A stretch of DNA of 64,000 bases, taken from Paragorgia papillata. Its lineage: Eukaryota; Cnidaria; Anthozoa; Scleralcyonacea; Coralliidae. Shown piece after piece: positions 25,349 through 36,005 of this stretch (position 1 is its first letter; the number at the start of each line of letters is the position of its first letter). The DNA is taken from the NCBI GenBank assembly GCA_035771165.1, contig JAWNZC010000338.1, positions 806,001 to 870,000 of the forward strand, read 5' to 3'. The notes beneath the pieces are model-generated. The model made no database searches and was not told the origin of the DNA. It worked only from the letters and a program-made list of their open reading frames with translations. The translations under genes were made by a program, and so were the position numbers.

Positions 25349-25520
25349 AATCCGTTGTAGAACGTGATTGTCTCTTTCCAGTTCTCGTCGCTTTTGATTG
25401 GCTTAAAATAAAAGTTTCCCTGTATTTCCTTTTTTTCAGCCCTGCATTTCCTAAAACAGCACTGCTCTCGGCCAATCAAAATTCAGAATGTTTTTATGCA
25501 TATTATTAGAGTTGTTAAAC
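25349..25520 (+). repeat. Dispersed repeat, copy B of the 1-165 family
   Basis: AAATCCGTTGTAGAACGTGA begins the copy and GCATATTATTAGA closes it. It resembles the window-edge copy, with small indels. Confidence 0.7.
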
Positions 25521-26120
25521 GTTTTACATATCAAGATTTGTCCTCCGTCCTGGGGTTGTAGATAAAAGAAATACATGGATGAATATTCGTTTCCACGACT
25601 GTTAAGACACGTACGTTGCTACTATTTATAGCACAAAATGCGGACAAACAAACAAAAATTGACTTTCAAATGATTGCAAATGAGCCATTATCTATTGTTC
25701 GGACTGCAAGGATTATTAGGGTAAAAGTGGACAAACTTAAATAGTGACGGCAAAACCAATCCTGCATTGCAAATTTAGTTTACGCGAGTTTCAGAACCAC
25801 AGTACGATCCTAACTAAATTTGAGTCAACCCACTTAGCCTTTGCTATTTTACTCTGTCTAACGCCAGACGATTTTCCTCGTCAATTGCGAGCCTCTAGGA
25901 GGCAAAGGGTTAACCGGGCTAGCCGGGCTTATTTATGTAAACAGCTCCTTGCAGGATCCACACATGTATGCAGCAATAGGTTGACGGATCCCATCGGAGT
26001 TAGGATTAAGCATCGGAGTTAGCATTAAGTTAGGATTGTTTTTACAGCCAACCAATAAAATGCGCAATGCAAAGTGTGGGTGTGTATATAAAGGCAAGCT
26101 GCATTTTTAATATAGTGCTA
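25521..26120. other. No gene seen
   Basis: It includes one copy of the dispersed GCCAGACGATTTTCCTCGTC ... AAAGGGTTAA repeat at 25858-25914 and a short tandem GCATCGGAGTTAG(G/C)ATTA at 25995-26035. Confidence 0.4.
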
Positions 26121-26850
26121 TAGATAGATAGATAGATATTTATTTATTTCAGTGAAAATCATTACAGCCCAAAGCGGCTGAATTGTGTTGAACTTTACAT
26201 CAAATACTATAAAACTATAAATATAAAAATAAACGTCACAAGTAATAAAATATTAAAAATAGGTTCATTATAGAATATGTACATGTATCAGAGGAAAACA
26301 TTATCGTGCTCGATTTCGGGACTAAAAACAATTACTATATATAAAACTGTTCTTAAGCCTGTTTGTTTTGTAAATAGGGACTTTAAACGTGCGTTTGTTC
26401 CTCAAGTTTGAGGAACATTTGTTGATTTCAGGAATTAGGTGATACAGTTTATGACTGCTATTATTACAAATGTCTTTAAAAAGACTAGTTGTCAGTGCTT
26501 CCCTACGATCATAGAGAGGTATTAAATTACTTGCTTCAAGCGCATCGGAATAATTGGTGGAAGTAAAAATTATTCGTAAAGCCCGCTTCTGCAACCGTTC
26601 AAGGTCATCCGATAAATACTTCGGCAGACCATTGTGAAAAATTGGGCAGGCATACTCGATGATGGACGGACACAAGTAGTGTAGAATGTGATGAGTTCTT
26701 TTGTTGCGATGTTTGCCCTTTTTAGTTGCCTCAAGAAGTATAGACGAGCCGATACTTTTTTAACTATTTCAGATGTATGATTGTTCCATTTGAGGTTGCT
26801 GGAGATATTTACACCCAGTAATTTGGCAAGAGATAGCAAGAGATTGACAT
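26121..26850 (-). pseudogene. CR1-like LINE, C-terminal fragment
   Basis: Minus-strand frames at 26839-26570 and 26675-26322 join across a frameshift near 26660. They encode LLGVNISSNLKWNNHT, an AKKVSARLYFLRQLKRA-like block, then IEYACPIFHNGLPKYL and LERLQKRALRIIF. This is the thumb-to-C-terminal part of CR1/L2-type reverse transcriptases. The polymerase core is missing, so the copy is 5' truncated. The 3' end is a GATAGATAGATA tail (26123-26140) beside TTTATTTATTTC. Confidence 0.88.
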
Positions 26851-27639
26851 TTCCTGGTTTAATTTAACCAGTTTTAGTACTATTAATTTTGACGGCTTTG
26901 TAATTCCTAAATTTAAATCTCAGTGTTGTTTAACAATCGTCTTATTTTTATGGCTTTTAATCTTTTCGCTTCATCTGTTAGCTAATCGTGTTCTCCAGAC
27001 GCGTATTCCTATTAACATTAATCCCATCGTGTTATGTCAGTTGTACGCGTGTGGTATGCAACTATATCCGCCAGGGACATTTTAGAAAGAGATTAATAAA
27101 ATCTTAGAATGCTACATTTATTTTTGTATATCCAACAAGCACTAACATGTAATATTTTATATCAATTCCTGGAAGTTGTGACACTATATAGAATGTTATG
27201 TATAAGACCGCCAAAATAAGACGCTTTTAGCTAACAGTCTTTCAATGCAGTTTCACGTCTATTGTTTATTCAGACAAGTGGCTTAACAGCCGGTATATAT
27301 CTATATATACTTGTGTGTACAGAACAGATTATCTTAAGCTAAAAGAGAATCTTCGGCATCTTATATAGTCTTCTTGGCATTTGCCATATATAAACTACAC
27401 GGCATACTATGATTATTATTTTTTGAGCGAGTATTAACTATCAATTATTTCATGATTGAGTCGGTTTTCTTTGATGTACCGCGGGCTGTATATAGCATAC
27501 AGCCCTATGAATACTAATTAGATAAGAAATGAAGAAAAAACTAGGAAAATCTTTGTCGAAGGTGGAAAAAATAGACAAAACTTTGTTGGAAAACTTCCTC
27601 AATCATGAAATAAGTAGCGTCCTTGGGGCTGTATATAGC
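26851..27639. other. No gene seen; palindromic GTATATAGCATAC motifs
   Basis: GGCTGTATATAGCATACA(G/T)CC occurs at 27484-27505 and 27627-27648. The first is preceded by GTCGGTTTTCTTTGATGTAC, which recurs at about 28058. These are ends of one decayed transposon family. Confidence 0.45.
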
Positions 27640-27985
27640 ATACATCCCTCGTTCTCGGGATTTATCTCTTACTTAGCTACTGCCTCAAATGGGACAAAAA
27701 CCTTTAGTCTACTCCACAGGCAACTCTATGCAGTCTGTGGCCAATGCGACACCTCCCCTTGCCCACTCCACCCAAAGGTTGCCCACTCAGCCCAAGTTTG
27801 TCCACTCCATCCAAGGTTGCCCACTCCACAGAGCCCACAGAGTTGCCTGCGAAGGAGGCTGGAAAGTTCAAAAATGTATTTACACATTTCTTCTATATTT
27901 TTTAATTATAACATTGAGAACTACAAGTTACTATAACTTATCGCTTGACATACGGCAAGGGTTTTGACAGGATATACACATAATT
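27640..27985 (-). mobile_element. Transposon with minisatellite, copy 2
   Basis: Inverted relative of 8158-9001: TGCCTCAAATGGGACAAAAA, the GCAACTCTATG edge, a shorter array of TTGCCCACTCCACCCAA units, then AGTTGCCTGCGAAGGAGGCT and an ACACATTTCTTCTATATTTT tail. Confidence 0.75.
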
Positions 27986-28092
27986 TAATAATATACAAAT
28001 ATTAAATAATCATGCCTCTTGTTCTAATGCTGTGGGTCTTACTTATTAGCCGACGACAAAGGTCGGTTTTCTTTGATCTACCGCGGGATATA

Positions 28093-28256
28093 CAGTACTA
28101 GAACCTCGTTATCTCGAACTCGGTTATCTCGAAAACCTCGCTATCTCGAACAAGAGTTGATTTCCCTTCAACATATTTCTTCACTGTTTTACAGTATAAT
28201 TAATATTTACCCCGTTATCTCGAACTATTCTTTACCCAGATAGCGGGGTTCCACTG
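28093..28256. mobile_element. pogo/Tigger-like MITE, 164 bp
   Basis: It is flanked by TA at 28091-28092 and 28257-28258. Left end CAGTACTAGAACCTCGTTAT; right end GATAGCGGGGTTCCACTG. CAGTRGAACC with repeated TATCTCGAAC is characteristic of pogo/Tigger termini of the Tc1/mariner superfamily. TATCTCGAACTC and TATCTCGAAAACC repeat inside. It is inserted in an older repeat that continues with GTACCGCGGG-type sequence on both sides. Confidence 0.85.
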
Positions 28257-28469
28257 TATATATCACGCGAATATCCCGAAAATCGATGCTGTAACCTATA
28301 TACAGCACTCTTGAAGAATTACGTCAAATTAATATCTCAAGAGAAAACCTCCTTTGTTGGCTAATAAGAAAATTATAAAACAACTAATTGACCTCGGTCG
28401 GTTCAATAACCCTTACGTAAAAAAATATCTATTTGTATTGGTAGAACTGTAGTTTTTAATAGACAATAT

Positions 28470-28765
28470 GTGTTGCTCGGCATGTCGCGAGGGCGAGGCT
28501 ATATTATACACTTGTTGACTGGCGCCGTGGGAAACACCGAGTTTTACGGACCCCAAGGCTTCAATGTCACCCGAAGGATTTAAACCTGCGAAAACAGACG
28601 TGTATTCCTTGCGTGAGCCCGCGGCTCACAACGCTGACGCCCAGCCGCGGGCTCACGCAAGGAATACACGTCTGTTTTCGCAGGCTAGAGGGACCGTAAA
28701 ACTCGATGTTTTTCGAGGCAAAAGTCAACAAGCGTTTTGTTATATACCAAAGACTTTTAAAATAC
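28470..28765. mobile_element. Foldback element with a second hairpin nested in its loop
   Basis: Outer arms: CTTGTTGACT..CGAGTTTTACGGACC on the left and GGACCGTAAAACTCGATG..AGTCAACAAG on the right. Between them, at 28585-28684, is a nearly perfect 100-bp hairpin with arms CCTGCGAAAACAGACGTGTA and TTCCTTGCGTGAGCCCGCGG. No coding function is assigned, although a 162-codon minus frame happens to run through it. Confidence 0.75.
28585..28684. mobile_element. Perfect-arm hairpin MITE, 100 bp
   Basis: Two 43-bp arms that are essentially exact inverted copies surround a 14-bp loop (CACAACGCTGACGC). The near identity suggests recent insertion or ongoing gene conversion. Confidence 0.85.
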
Positions 28766-29083
28766 ACAATACCAAACTGACTGTCTCGAAACTTGCAAAA
28801 GGCAAAAGAACTTACCAAAACACTTTGACTTTGTCTTCGTAATTTCTGAATATAAACAAATACACCAGACTCAACAAGTACAAAGAACAGCTTTAAACTT
28901 CTCCAGGTCAGTTTCTTCAGACCTTCTTTGAAGATATGTATAGATATTCTTTCTTTTGGGAAATTGACTATTTCGTACCAGACAAGCTCGAAACAAGCTC
29001 CTGTTTTCAAAATGTTCCGAAGAGTCCAAAGTTCTTGATCTGATGCAACAATCAATAATCATTGCAACCTAGCTCGTACCCAG

Positions 29084-29230
29084 AGAAGGCCCTGGGTACG
29101 AGGTTGTAATTATTTTGTATTCACGTGAACAACGCATGATTAAAGCTGACGTCAGAGGGAAACATTGCATTGTTTCCCTCTTCATTGTTGACGTCAGAGG
29201 GAAACAGTGCAATGTTTCCCTCGGCAGAAA
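29084..29230. repeat. CGTACCCAG hairpin and GACGTCAGAGGGAAACA repeats
   Basis: CTCGTACCCAGAGAAGGCCCTGGGTACGAG is a 12-bp-arm hairpin (29072-29103) of a family also at 47041-47108, 48402-48455 and 58917-58952. After it, GACGTCAGAGGGAAACA(T/G)TGCA occurs twice, each with its inverted GCAATGTTTCCCTC nearby (29150-29222). Confidence 0.75.
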
Positions 29231-29599
29231 GAAACATTGAGTTTGTTGAACAACACGTGACCATGATTTGACCAATAGGATTTCATCTTTGGCAAACGAA
29301 AGTCTTTGGTATATAATAATGTTTCTTCTCAACCAATGACGATGATTTAAATCCTTGTTTGAATAGTTCTAGATCGACTGTAAGAAAATTAATTAGACAG
29401 TCAAATGTTGGACGATTTAGAGACCGAGAACCGTCTAGAATACCAATCAAAGAAGATTATGCAAGCATTAAGAAACCGGAGAAAAAACAGACAAAGAATT
29501 AAGCGTTAGCAACTAATTACAAAGATTTTTATGTTAAATTTGTACTAGACGTAATTTTTTTAACACAGTCCTTCGGACATAATATTAAACATTCCAATA

Positions 29600-30115
29600 A
29601 CGTTCAGAAGAGTAATTACAGAGCACAGAATTCCTTGTGTAAGTCGTGTTATGTTTCTGCGCATGCTTTAAATAGTAACTTGATGACTGTGCTCAACAAT
29701 TGTATAATTGTGTCAATGAACAATATTGTGTTTCTTACCAAAAGCTTCTAATGTCTGGTGATATTGAATTAAACCCAGGTCCTGTGCAAAATGAAAACAG
29801 GGAAGCTAGAATAACACTATACCTTCACATGTAGTATTAGAACAAAGGTTACGACATTTTCAGTTGAGACCACACCAGCTATATGGTGATCCAAGTCATC
29901 ACTTGTGAGTAATACAGAGTATTCTTGGCTGCAATATCGTAATAACATGTCTATACAAGCTGCTACAGACCAACTTAATTTAAGAATTGTTATTACTGAG
30001 TCACATGAACATTTCCGTGAGGTAAATTTTATACGAGCTGTATCTTCAACACAGCGACCAACTGATGTTTTTTGGGACATATTATAGATGAATATCAACG
30101 GTGCCATTTTCTGCA
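29600..30115 (+). pseudogene. Transposon protein remnant: 2A-like peptide followed by a broken OTU protease domain
   Basis: In the frame open from 29679 to 29834 the protein reads LLMSGDIELNPGP (29745-29783). This fits the DxExNPGP consensus of 2A peptides, which cause ribosome skipping between Gly and Pro. A second frame then gives RLRHFQLRP, HQLYGDPSHHL, SNTEYSWLQYRNNMS and TDQLNLRIVITESHEHFREV. These match my recollection of OTU-type cysteine proteases carried by transposons. The segment expected between RP and HQLYGD, which holds the catalytic Asp and Cys, is missing. The catalytic His position after DEY reads Gln. Stops (29908 region, 30087) and a frameshift confirm decay. The parent element class is not certain. 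Confidence 0.8.
29745..29783 (+). other. 2A-like ribosome-skipping motif
   Basis: SGDIELNPGP, preceded by LLM, matches D(V/I)ExNPG|P. Such motifs occur in picornaviruses and in some non-LTR and other transposons of invertebrates. Here it sits in a degraded transposon frame upstream of the OTU remnant. Confidence 0.85.
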
Positions 30116-30355
30116 AATTCAAATTTAGTTGAAAATCAGCACAAACATTTGGAAAGATTAAAGGAAACTGTTTTGACGAACAAACTAATTGATCAAAATG
30201 TCAAAAACAACCGAAATTCATACATAAAGGATTATATGAAAACAAAACGGTTAACTAAGGACCCTCAAAGTAAGAAAAAACACACAATGAATATACTGTA
30301 TGAATGAATACATGAAAACAAAGCGATTAACTAAGGACCCTCAAAGTAACCTTCA
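30116..30355 (+). pseudogene. Basic tail of the same transposon protein, locally duplicated
   Basis: The frame at 30101-30307 has DYMKTKRLTKDPQSKKK. The DNA ACATGAAAACAAAGCGATTA..GGACCCTCAAAGTAA repeats at 30232-30275 and 30308-30349. Lys-rich DYM.. repeats are found in several large transposon polyproteins, so this is likely a continuation of the OTU remnant. The assignment is tentative. Confidence 0.4.
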
Positions 30356-31074
30356 ATTTCTTATCAAAACTAAAATGAATAGCTTTAGAATCCCTTCTAA
30401 GACGGTTAGAGAATAGTCACTCGTGCTCTATGGGATATAGAGTTCCTCGAATTATATAGAAGACCACGAGGGCCCAAACCCTTACATATCCTCCAATTCC
30501 GGTCTCCAAGATCACGTCGTCGTAGAGCTAGCCTAGTTTCCCCATTCACTATAATTATATTCTCTCAGCAACTTTACAGTCTGACTTACAAGTATTATAG
30601 TTTCCGGTTCTGTAAAAGTTCAAGAAAAATTTCCAAACTTAAAACTACATATATACATACAGCATCCCTAGTAAGAAAGTTCATAGCATGGAACTTTTCT
30701 TAATTTGTAAATTATCACGGTTTGGAAAAGCTATATGACCGCGAAGATTAGGCATTGATTTTTCGCAGTAAATGAATGAGTGTTAATCAGATCAAAGTTG
30801 TTCAAATATGAGCTCGATTATCCACGTGTGCTAAGTCCAATTTCTTTAATCGGAAGAGCAACTATTCCAGAACATAACTTGCTTTCACTTATTACATGAC
30901 AGTTGCTTTTATCGTGTAAAAGTATATGACAAAATAATCTCTTGGTTCCGGAATCTATAGTGTTGTAACCGTCAGGTAGTCGCCCCATCCATTATCCAAT
31001 ATCAATATTAAATTTCCACATCATAAAAGCGATACACTTGATTCATCAACATTCAACAGTCGTCTCTGGATGAC
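30356..31074. other. No gene seen
   Basis: AT-rich DNA without a supported coding frame or clear foldback element. Confidence 0.35.
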
Positions 31075-31412
31075 ACGGGAGGCGTGTGCTATTAGCGCGC
31101 TGCCTCTCACCAAAAGGTTAAGCCCGGTTAGACGGGGTTCAGTAGTACTTGGATGGGTGACCGCTTGGGAATGACCCCGTTGTCGGGCTTGGACTCATGT
31201 GAGTAGAGTTCTGGACTTCTGGTTGATCTCTCCTGTGCTTTGAGGGTTTTTCCTCCCTCCATAAAATCAACACCTACATCTTAGCTGTGATCCGTGGTCT
31301 GAACTGTGTCGTTGGCGGCTGCTTGTAGCGCCTTTGATATGCCTCGTCACGGCCACGTTGATCTGCGTCCTTCGCAATTCAGCCGCTGGCTGCAAGTAAG
31401 GATGATTAGCCC
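31075..31412 (+). mobile_element. 5S rRNA-derived SINE, copy 1
   Basis: The head at about 31078-31200 resembles 5S rRNA. TAGTACTTGGATGGGTGACC and CGCTTGGGAATGACCCCG correspond to the 3' half of 5S (GTTAGTACTTGGATGGGAGACC), with the internal control region kept. The body runs through TTTTTCCTCC, CATAAAATCAACACCTA, GATCCGTGGTCTGAACTG and GGCTGCAAGTAAGGATGATT. The same body is at 42225-42519 on the opposite strand. The strong 5' divergence excludes a functional 5S gene. RNA polymerase III transcription via the 5S-type promoter is expected for such SINE3-class elements. Confidence 0.88.
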
Positions 31413-31520
31413 CCAGTCCTTTTGTTAGTTTACTTAGTTTAATGTCTTGTTGGAGAGAGAAAAGAGTTTATTGTAACAGAAAGTAAAGCTTATCGCATGT
31501 AAATGCAAAAGGAAAATTAA

Positions 31521-32212
31521 AGTGCCCCTAACCTCCAAAATTTTATGGTTTAGATTAAAAGCACCCTTAAGATTATGAAGAATCGTGTTGAAAGTTTTTG
31601 TAATATGCAAATAAGGCATGTGATGACGTAAGATAAGGAAAGCAGAATTGTGGAAGATTTTATATCGTGTATATCTTCAAAATTATACATCGAAATTTCT
31701 CAAAACTTTGCGAATATAGACCACCTAACTAAGAAAGATAATTAGAGTTAATTAGCCGTCATCGTAACCAATTTGTTTCCAGACCTCTAAATTCAGGCTC
31801 AAAAAATCTTTAGTATAAGATTAGTTAAGTTTGTAGAATTTTCCTCCAATATTAACAACACCAAAATGATCAGCACTTGAGAGAAAACCAATAGTTTTGT
31901 TTTTTTAAATTAAGAGGTCTGGAAACTAATCGGTTACCATGACGACTATATAACTTGAACTATCTTTTTCAGTTTAGTAGTTTGTAAATACATGCAAAGT
32001 TTGGAGAAATTTTGATAAGATATATTCGAAAATAAATCGTCGACAATTCTGCTTTCCTTATCTAACGTCATCACATGCCTATTTGCATATTATAAAAACC
32101 TCAATAACTTAAGAACAAAACCGGTATAGCCGAACTTTCAATGACATTCTTCAGAACTTTAGAAGTGGCTTCAACTAGTAAGTGATAAAAAAAATTTGGG
32201 GTTAGGGGCACT
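31521..32212. mobile_element. TTAA-flanked TIR element, 692 bp
   Basis: TTAA lies at 31517-31520 and 32213-32216. Ends AGTGCCCCTAACCTCC and GGGGTTAGGGGCACT. The arms resume pairing at TGCAAATA.GGCATGTGATGACGT and AGATAAGGAAAGCAGAATTGT, giving about 180 bp of inverted repeat. Inside, a secondary inverted pair includes TTTCCAGACCTCTAA and TTAAGAGGTCTGGAAA. It is non-coding. Confidence 0.9.
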
Positions 32213-35109
32213 TTAACCAAGAGAAGAATGAGCACTGGGCATGCAGAGAAGCAAACGAACGGAGGTGATTCGTAATGCGGAGAAGACGCAACAATAGGCG
32301 GCGGAACCGGGGGGGGCTTTGTAAAAGTGGAAAAAAGGGGGGCTGAGCCCCCCCACCTTTGCGCCGAAGATAAGGGTGATTATACGTTGAATATTTATAC
32401 ATCTTCGATATACAGCATTTTGAAAATTCCATATCACTGCAGGGTGACAATCCTGGTGAAAATCGTAAGAAAAATCGTGCCGTGTGATAGCTCAAACTCA
32501 TTTCATGAAATACTCCACGTATTAGCTTTTGATGACTGCTGACCAGAAGTATAATGAATGAGCCATATCGAAATGCCAAGAATTAAGAAAGGCCGAAAAA
32601 AATGAAGAATAATGAAAAAAATTGTTGTGGGCGGTAAAGGTTTTATAACGTTTAGGATTCTGTAAAATCTTCCCCCAAAACGCAGGAAATGCCATTTCAG
32701 AGACTCTAGATTTCAAAATTTTCCGGGGGAGCATGCTCTAATCAAAGGATTCAATCTCTTTTATCCATAAATTTTAGCCTTATGCTGTGTAAGCTTCAGT
32801 ACTTTCCTATTTCACTAAATTTCTCCTCTCCAAAAGAGACGAGTCAGTGTTACCCAAGCAGTGCCGATTTATTGGTTTCTCCGCAAAGACAATATGTAAG
32901 GCATCAGTACTGAATCAATTCAAGTTGTAAGTTTGCATGGCCATCATGCAGTATATTTACAAGACAAGTCGCACGAAGTATTAGAGTGTATTGTGTTGTG
33001 CATTTAATCAGGTCAACCAAAGAACCGAGTGAACCTATAAAATAAAATAAAATTGCTGCAACCGCAGCATTTCACCGTGTCACATCCGTTTAGTAACTTT
33101 TGTCTCATTCAGGATTATTTGGAGCATGCATTGGACGCGACAAAGGGTGCAAGGGAGAGGGTTACGCACTTCGGTGCTTGATACATCGCTAGAAATCGAA
33201 GACATTGCAGTGCAGCTCACAAAATTCGACCCAGGCCGCGAGCTGCTCGGAAATGTTAAATTTGTATAGGTAAAGACATGGAAACTGCACTATTACTCCA
33301 AATAATTATCGAATATTTGCAAAAAATAAAAATGTGCATAGCCGACGTTATAGATTGATATAAAATAGTACAAGATTTTCTAAAATTAAAATATTTGTTA
33401 TAAACTACGTGATTCATTACAAACCCTTTTTTAGAGCGAGAACTCTGCCAAATTTGAGGCAGATTTATATATAATTATTCAAAATCCCCCGAAATCATAG
33501 TTTATAAACTTCTTTTCTTGGCAAACGGAGCGTGGTGGTAAAAATGTGCAAATGATATCAGTACAATATACTCTAAATGTAGGTTAACTACTCACAAACC
33601 TGTGTCTGTACTTTTGATGATTCATTTGTCAAATCGAAAACTCTGCAAAAACGGCATCCAGTGAGAACTGATAAACGTTTTTCGCTAAAAACGCTGTCTT
33701 TAAATTACGATATCTCGTTCATTTATGCTCCAAAAATACTGCAAAAGGTATCGTTGGAAAGCTTTTTTCTTCCATTTTTTAACTCGAAAATCATTTTGGT
33801 CAGTGGAGTCTACAGGGGCATGCACTTTGCACTTTTACCGCTGATTCGATTGTTTTCAGTGAGTTGATGTAGATGTTTGGACAAATGGGACCTTTGGAGG
33901 TTATTGGGGGATATTTTAGCATTTGCCGCTGACAACGCCACGGGCTCAAATGTCAGGAATTATTCGTATACCCTGCAGGGTCTTATCTCCGCTCGCCACT
34001 GAACCTGGTTGGGGCTGGACATGCACGCGTTTTTGTGTCTTTGTTTTTATTGGGCCAAATTTCAATGTTTTCAAGCGTTTCGTAAATGTTCGCCTAAAAA
34101 ACAAAGACAGTATCAGTAAGCTATGAATATTTAGAATACAGGAGCAATTTAAAGCTATTTAAAGATAATAGAAATGTGCCTTGTAGTTGTTTAAGGAGTC
34201 TCAAGAACGAAATATATAGAATTACGTTGGCTGAAGCGAAATAAACATATTTATTAAAATATATACTATTTAACACTTAGAGGCTGAAGACGAGTCTTTA
34301 GTATTCGTACATTTCTTGTTTGTCGTGTTTACAAGGACGCTAAGGTAACACTACAGTACCTGCTTGTAAACAGACCCTAAGAACATAAGCGTAAGCTGCG
34401 TAACCAAAAGATAAGGAGTAAAAACGATAAAATGTGATCCTTACGTTTATATTCTTCATGCAGTATGCACGAAATTTCCCATTCCGTTTACATTTCTTTG
34501 TAAAACAGGCAAAGAAAAACATTAGATAGACGGTAAAAGATGTAATTAACCGATAATAGTCTTTGAAATGTATTTCAAAAGAAGTGGAATAAAAAAATAA
34601 GACATCTATTGCATGTCGTACATAATCGAACTTTAATAAAGATCTTTCGAGTGAGGACTAGTCGACTACGGTAAGCTACAGTACCACATTCGTTGAACGG
34701 TGTACTTGTCTTTTGACATATCGTGTGATAAACGTCGTGGTGGCATACTGTAGATCGAACAATCATACTGAGCAATAAAATTCGACCCTACACAAACTAA
34801 AATATATTTCTAGTCAGAGAGATGGTTTGTCGAGAGCTCTAAAACATTTCTACTGTACATTGTTTAGCGTTCACGATAAGGTTTTCTTTCTATCTCTTTT
34901 GGCACCTAGTCGACACCATATTGGAATTGGAGCTTCAGAAGCTTTAGGCTCAACGTCAAAATTTTCGGCCAGACGCGAATGTCAGGCAAACGCCCTTTTA
35001 ACGCCATAGTTATGTTGGTACAGACCCGTTACACATGACGTCAAAACGGTCATCTTCGGGTACAACTTCAATGTTCCGCAGTTCAACAGAGCCAATAATC
35101 AAATAAAAT
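32213..35109. other. Largely unassigned AT-rich DNA
   Basis: No exon was recognised. A G-run/C-run hairpin, GGGGGGCTGAGCCCCCC, lies at 32337-32353. GCTGAAGACGAGTCTTTAGTATT at 34272 is one copy of the dispersed GCCTGAAGACGAGTC repeat. GACGTCAAAACGGTCATCTT at 35038 recurs inverted near 38970. Confidence 0.4.
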
Positions 35110-35700
35110 TTTATAACTTGTAAATGTTATAAAAGCGCATTTCGAAAATGCAAGCGGTGATAGGTTAAAAACCGTGTTTCTACAACTATGAAAAACATAC
35201 ACCTGTAAATGCTGTAATTCAGTCTGTGAAAACTCGCACGATAGCTTGTCCAATCAAACAATCCAATCAAATAAACAATTATTAATTATATGAGTATTAA
35301 AGCACTCAGAATATACTTCTCAGATCTGGTCGACAAGCTAAAGTGCGAGGTTTCACAGCCTGAATTACAGGTGTATATTCAGGCTTCATGTACTGTACAC
35401 AGGCTAGGAAATAGTAATACTGCGTAAAACACCATCATACACTATCCAGTACACTATAGTACGCTATCCCTGGAGAGTAAAAACTAAGAAGAATTTAAGC
35501 CGTTTATTTTGATTTATTTACACGTTTTAATCTATTTCCGACAGGTTATTGTATTGAAGAAATACAAAACAGTTTGTCTGTGTTTCCATACAGTTATAGA
35601 GACACTTGTGTGGAATTTTGGCAATTTCTCGTTCTACCAAACTCCACTCCTGTTTCTATAACTCTTTATACAATACCCTGGTTGCTATGCGTGTTTTCAT
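35110..35700 (+). mobile_element. CGTGTTTCTATAACT element, copy 1, interrupted
   Basis: It shares with 47305-47700 the order: ATGCAAGCG.TGATTGGTT-like start, CCGTGTTTCTA.AACT, TACGCTAT, a CGACAGGTTATT block, then CCATA.AGTTATAGA.ACACTTGTG and ATTTCTCGTTCT.CCAAACT. A separate hairpin at 35198-35376 interrupts this copy. Confidence 0.75.
35198..35376. mobile_element. Hairpin MITE, ATACACCTGTAA ends
   Basis: Left ATACACCTGTAAATGCTG and TGTGAAAACTCGCAC; right GTGCGAGGTTTCACA and TGAATTACAGGTGTAT. It is nested in the element at 35110-35700. Confidence 0.8.
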
Positions 35701-35861
35701 TGGTTGTTGGCAATGATCTAATAGAGGACAGACACATGGACACGTCAGATCACGGCAGCTGACTTGCTTTTTTCTTTCTTCATGCCCCAAATCCGGAAAA
35801 AGTTTACATAAAAACCTTTTAAATTTTTGTATTGTATAAAACAAATACATTCCATTTTTTT

Positions 35862-36005
35862 GTTGTCTGTTCAGTTATAGATGCACAGAAGACGTAACAA
35901 CGTGGTAAGAACATCAGCGACCCACTCGACTACACCTCGTGAGCCACTTTTTTGTTCTTACCACGTTGTGACGTCATCTGTGCATCTATAACTGAACAGA
36001 CAACG
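35862..36005. mobile_element. Hairpin MITE, 144 bp
   Basis: Arms GTTGTCTGTTCAGTTATAGA and TCTATAACTGAACAGACAAC are exact. Inner arms GTGGTAAGAACA and GTTCTTACCACGTTGTGACG continue the pairing. Confidence 0.85.

Noticed and set aside
28567..29055. 162-codon minus frame
   Set aside because: It runs through a nested hairpin element and shows no domain. Its C-terminal part is the reverse translation of the hairpin arms.
31081..31200. 5S rRNA gene
   Set aside because: Only the 3' half matches 5S, and the SINE body follows directly. A second copy has the same fusion.
33923..34126. 67-codon plus frame
   Set aside because: No domain, isolated, and GGTCTTATCTCCGCTCGCC in it belongs to a dispersed repeat.
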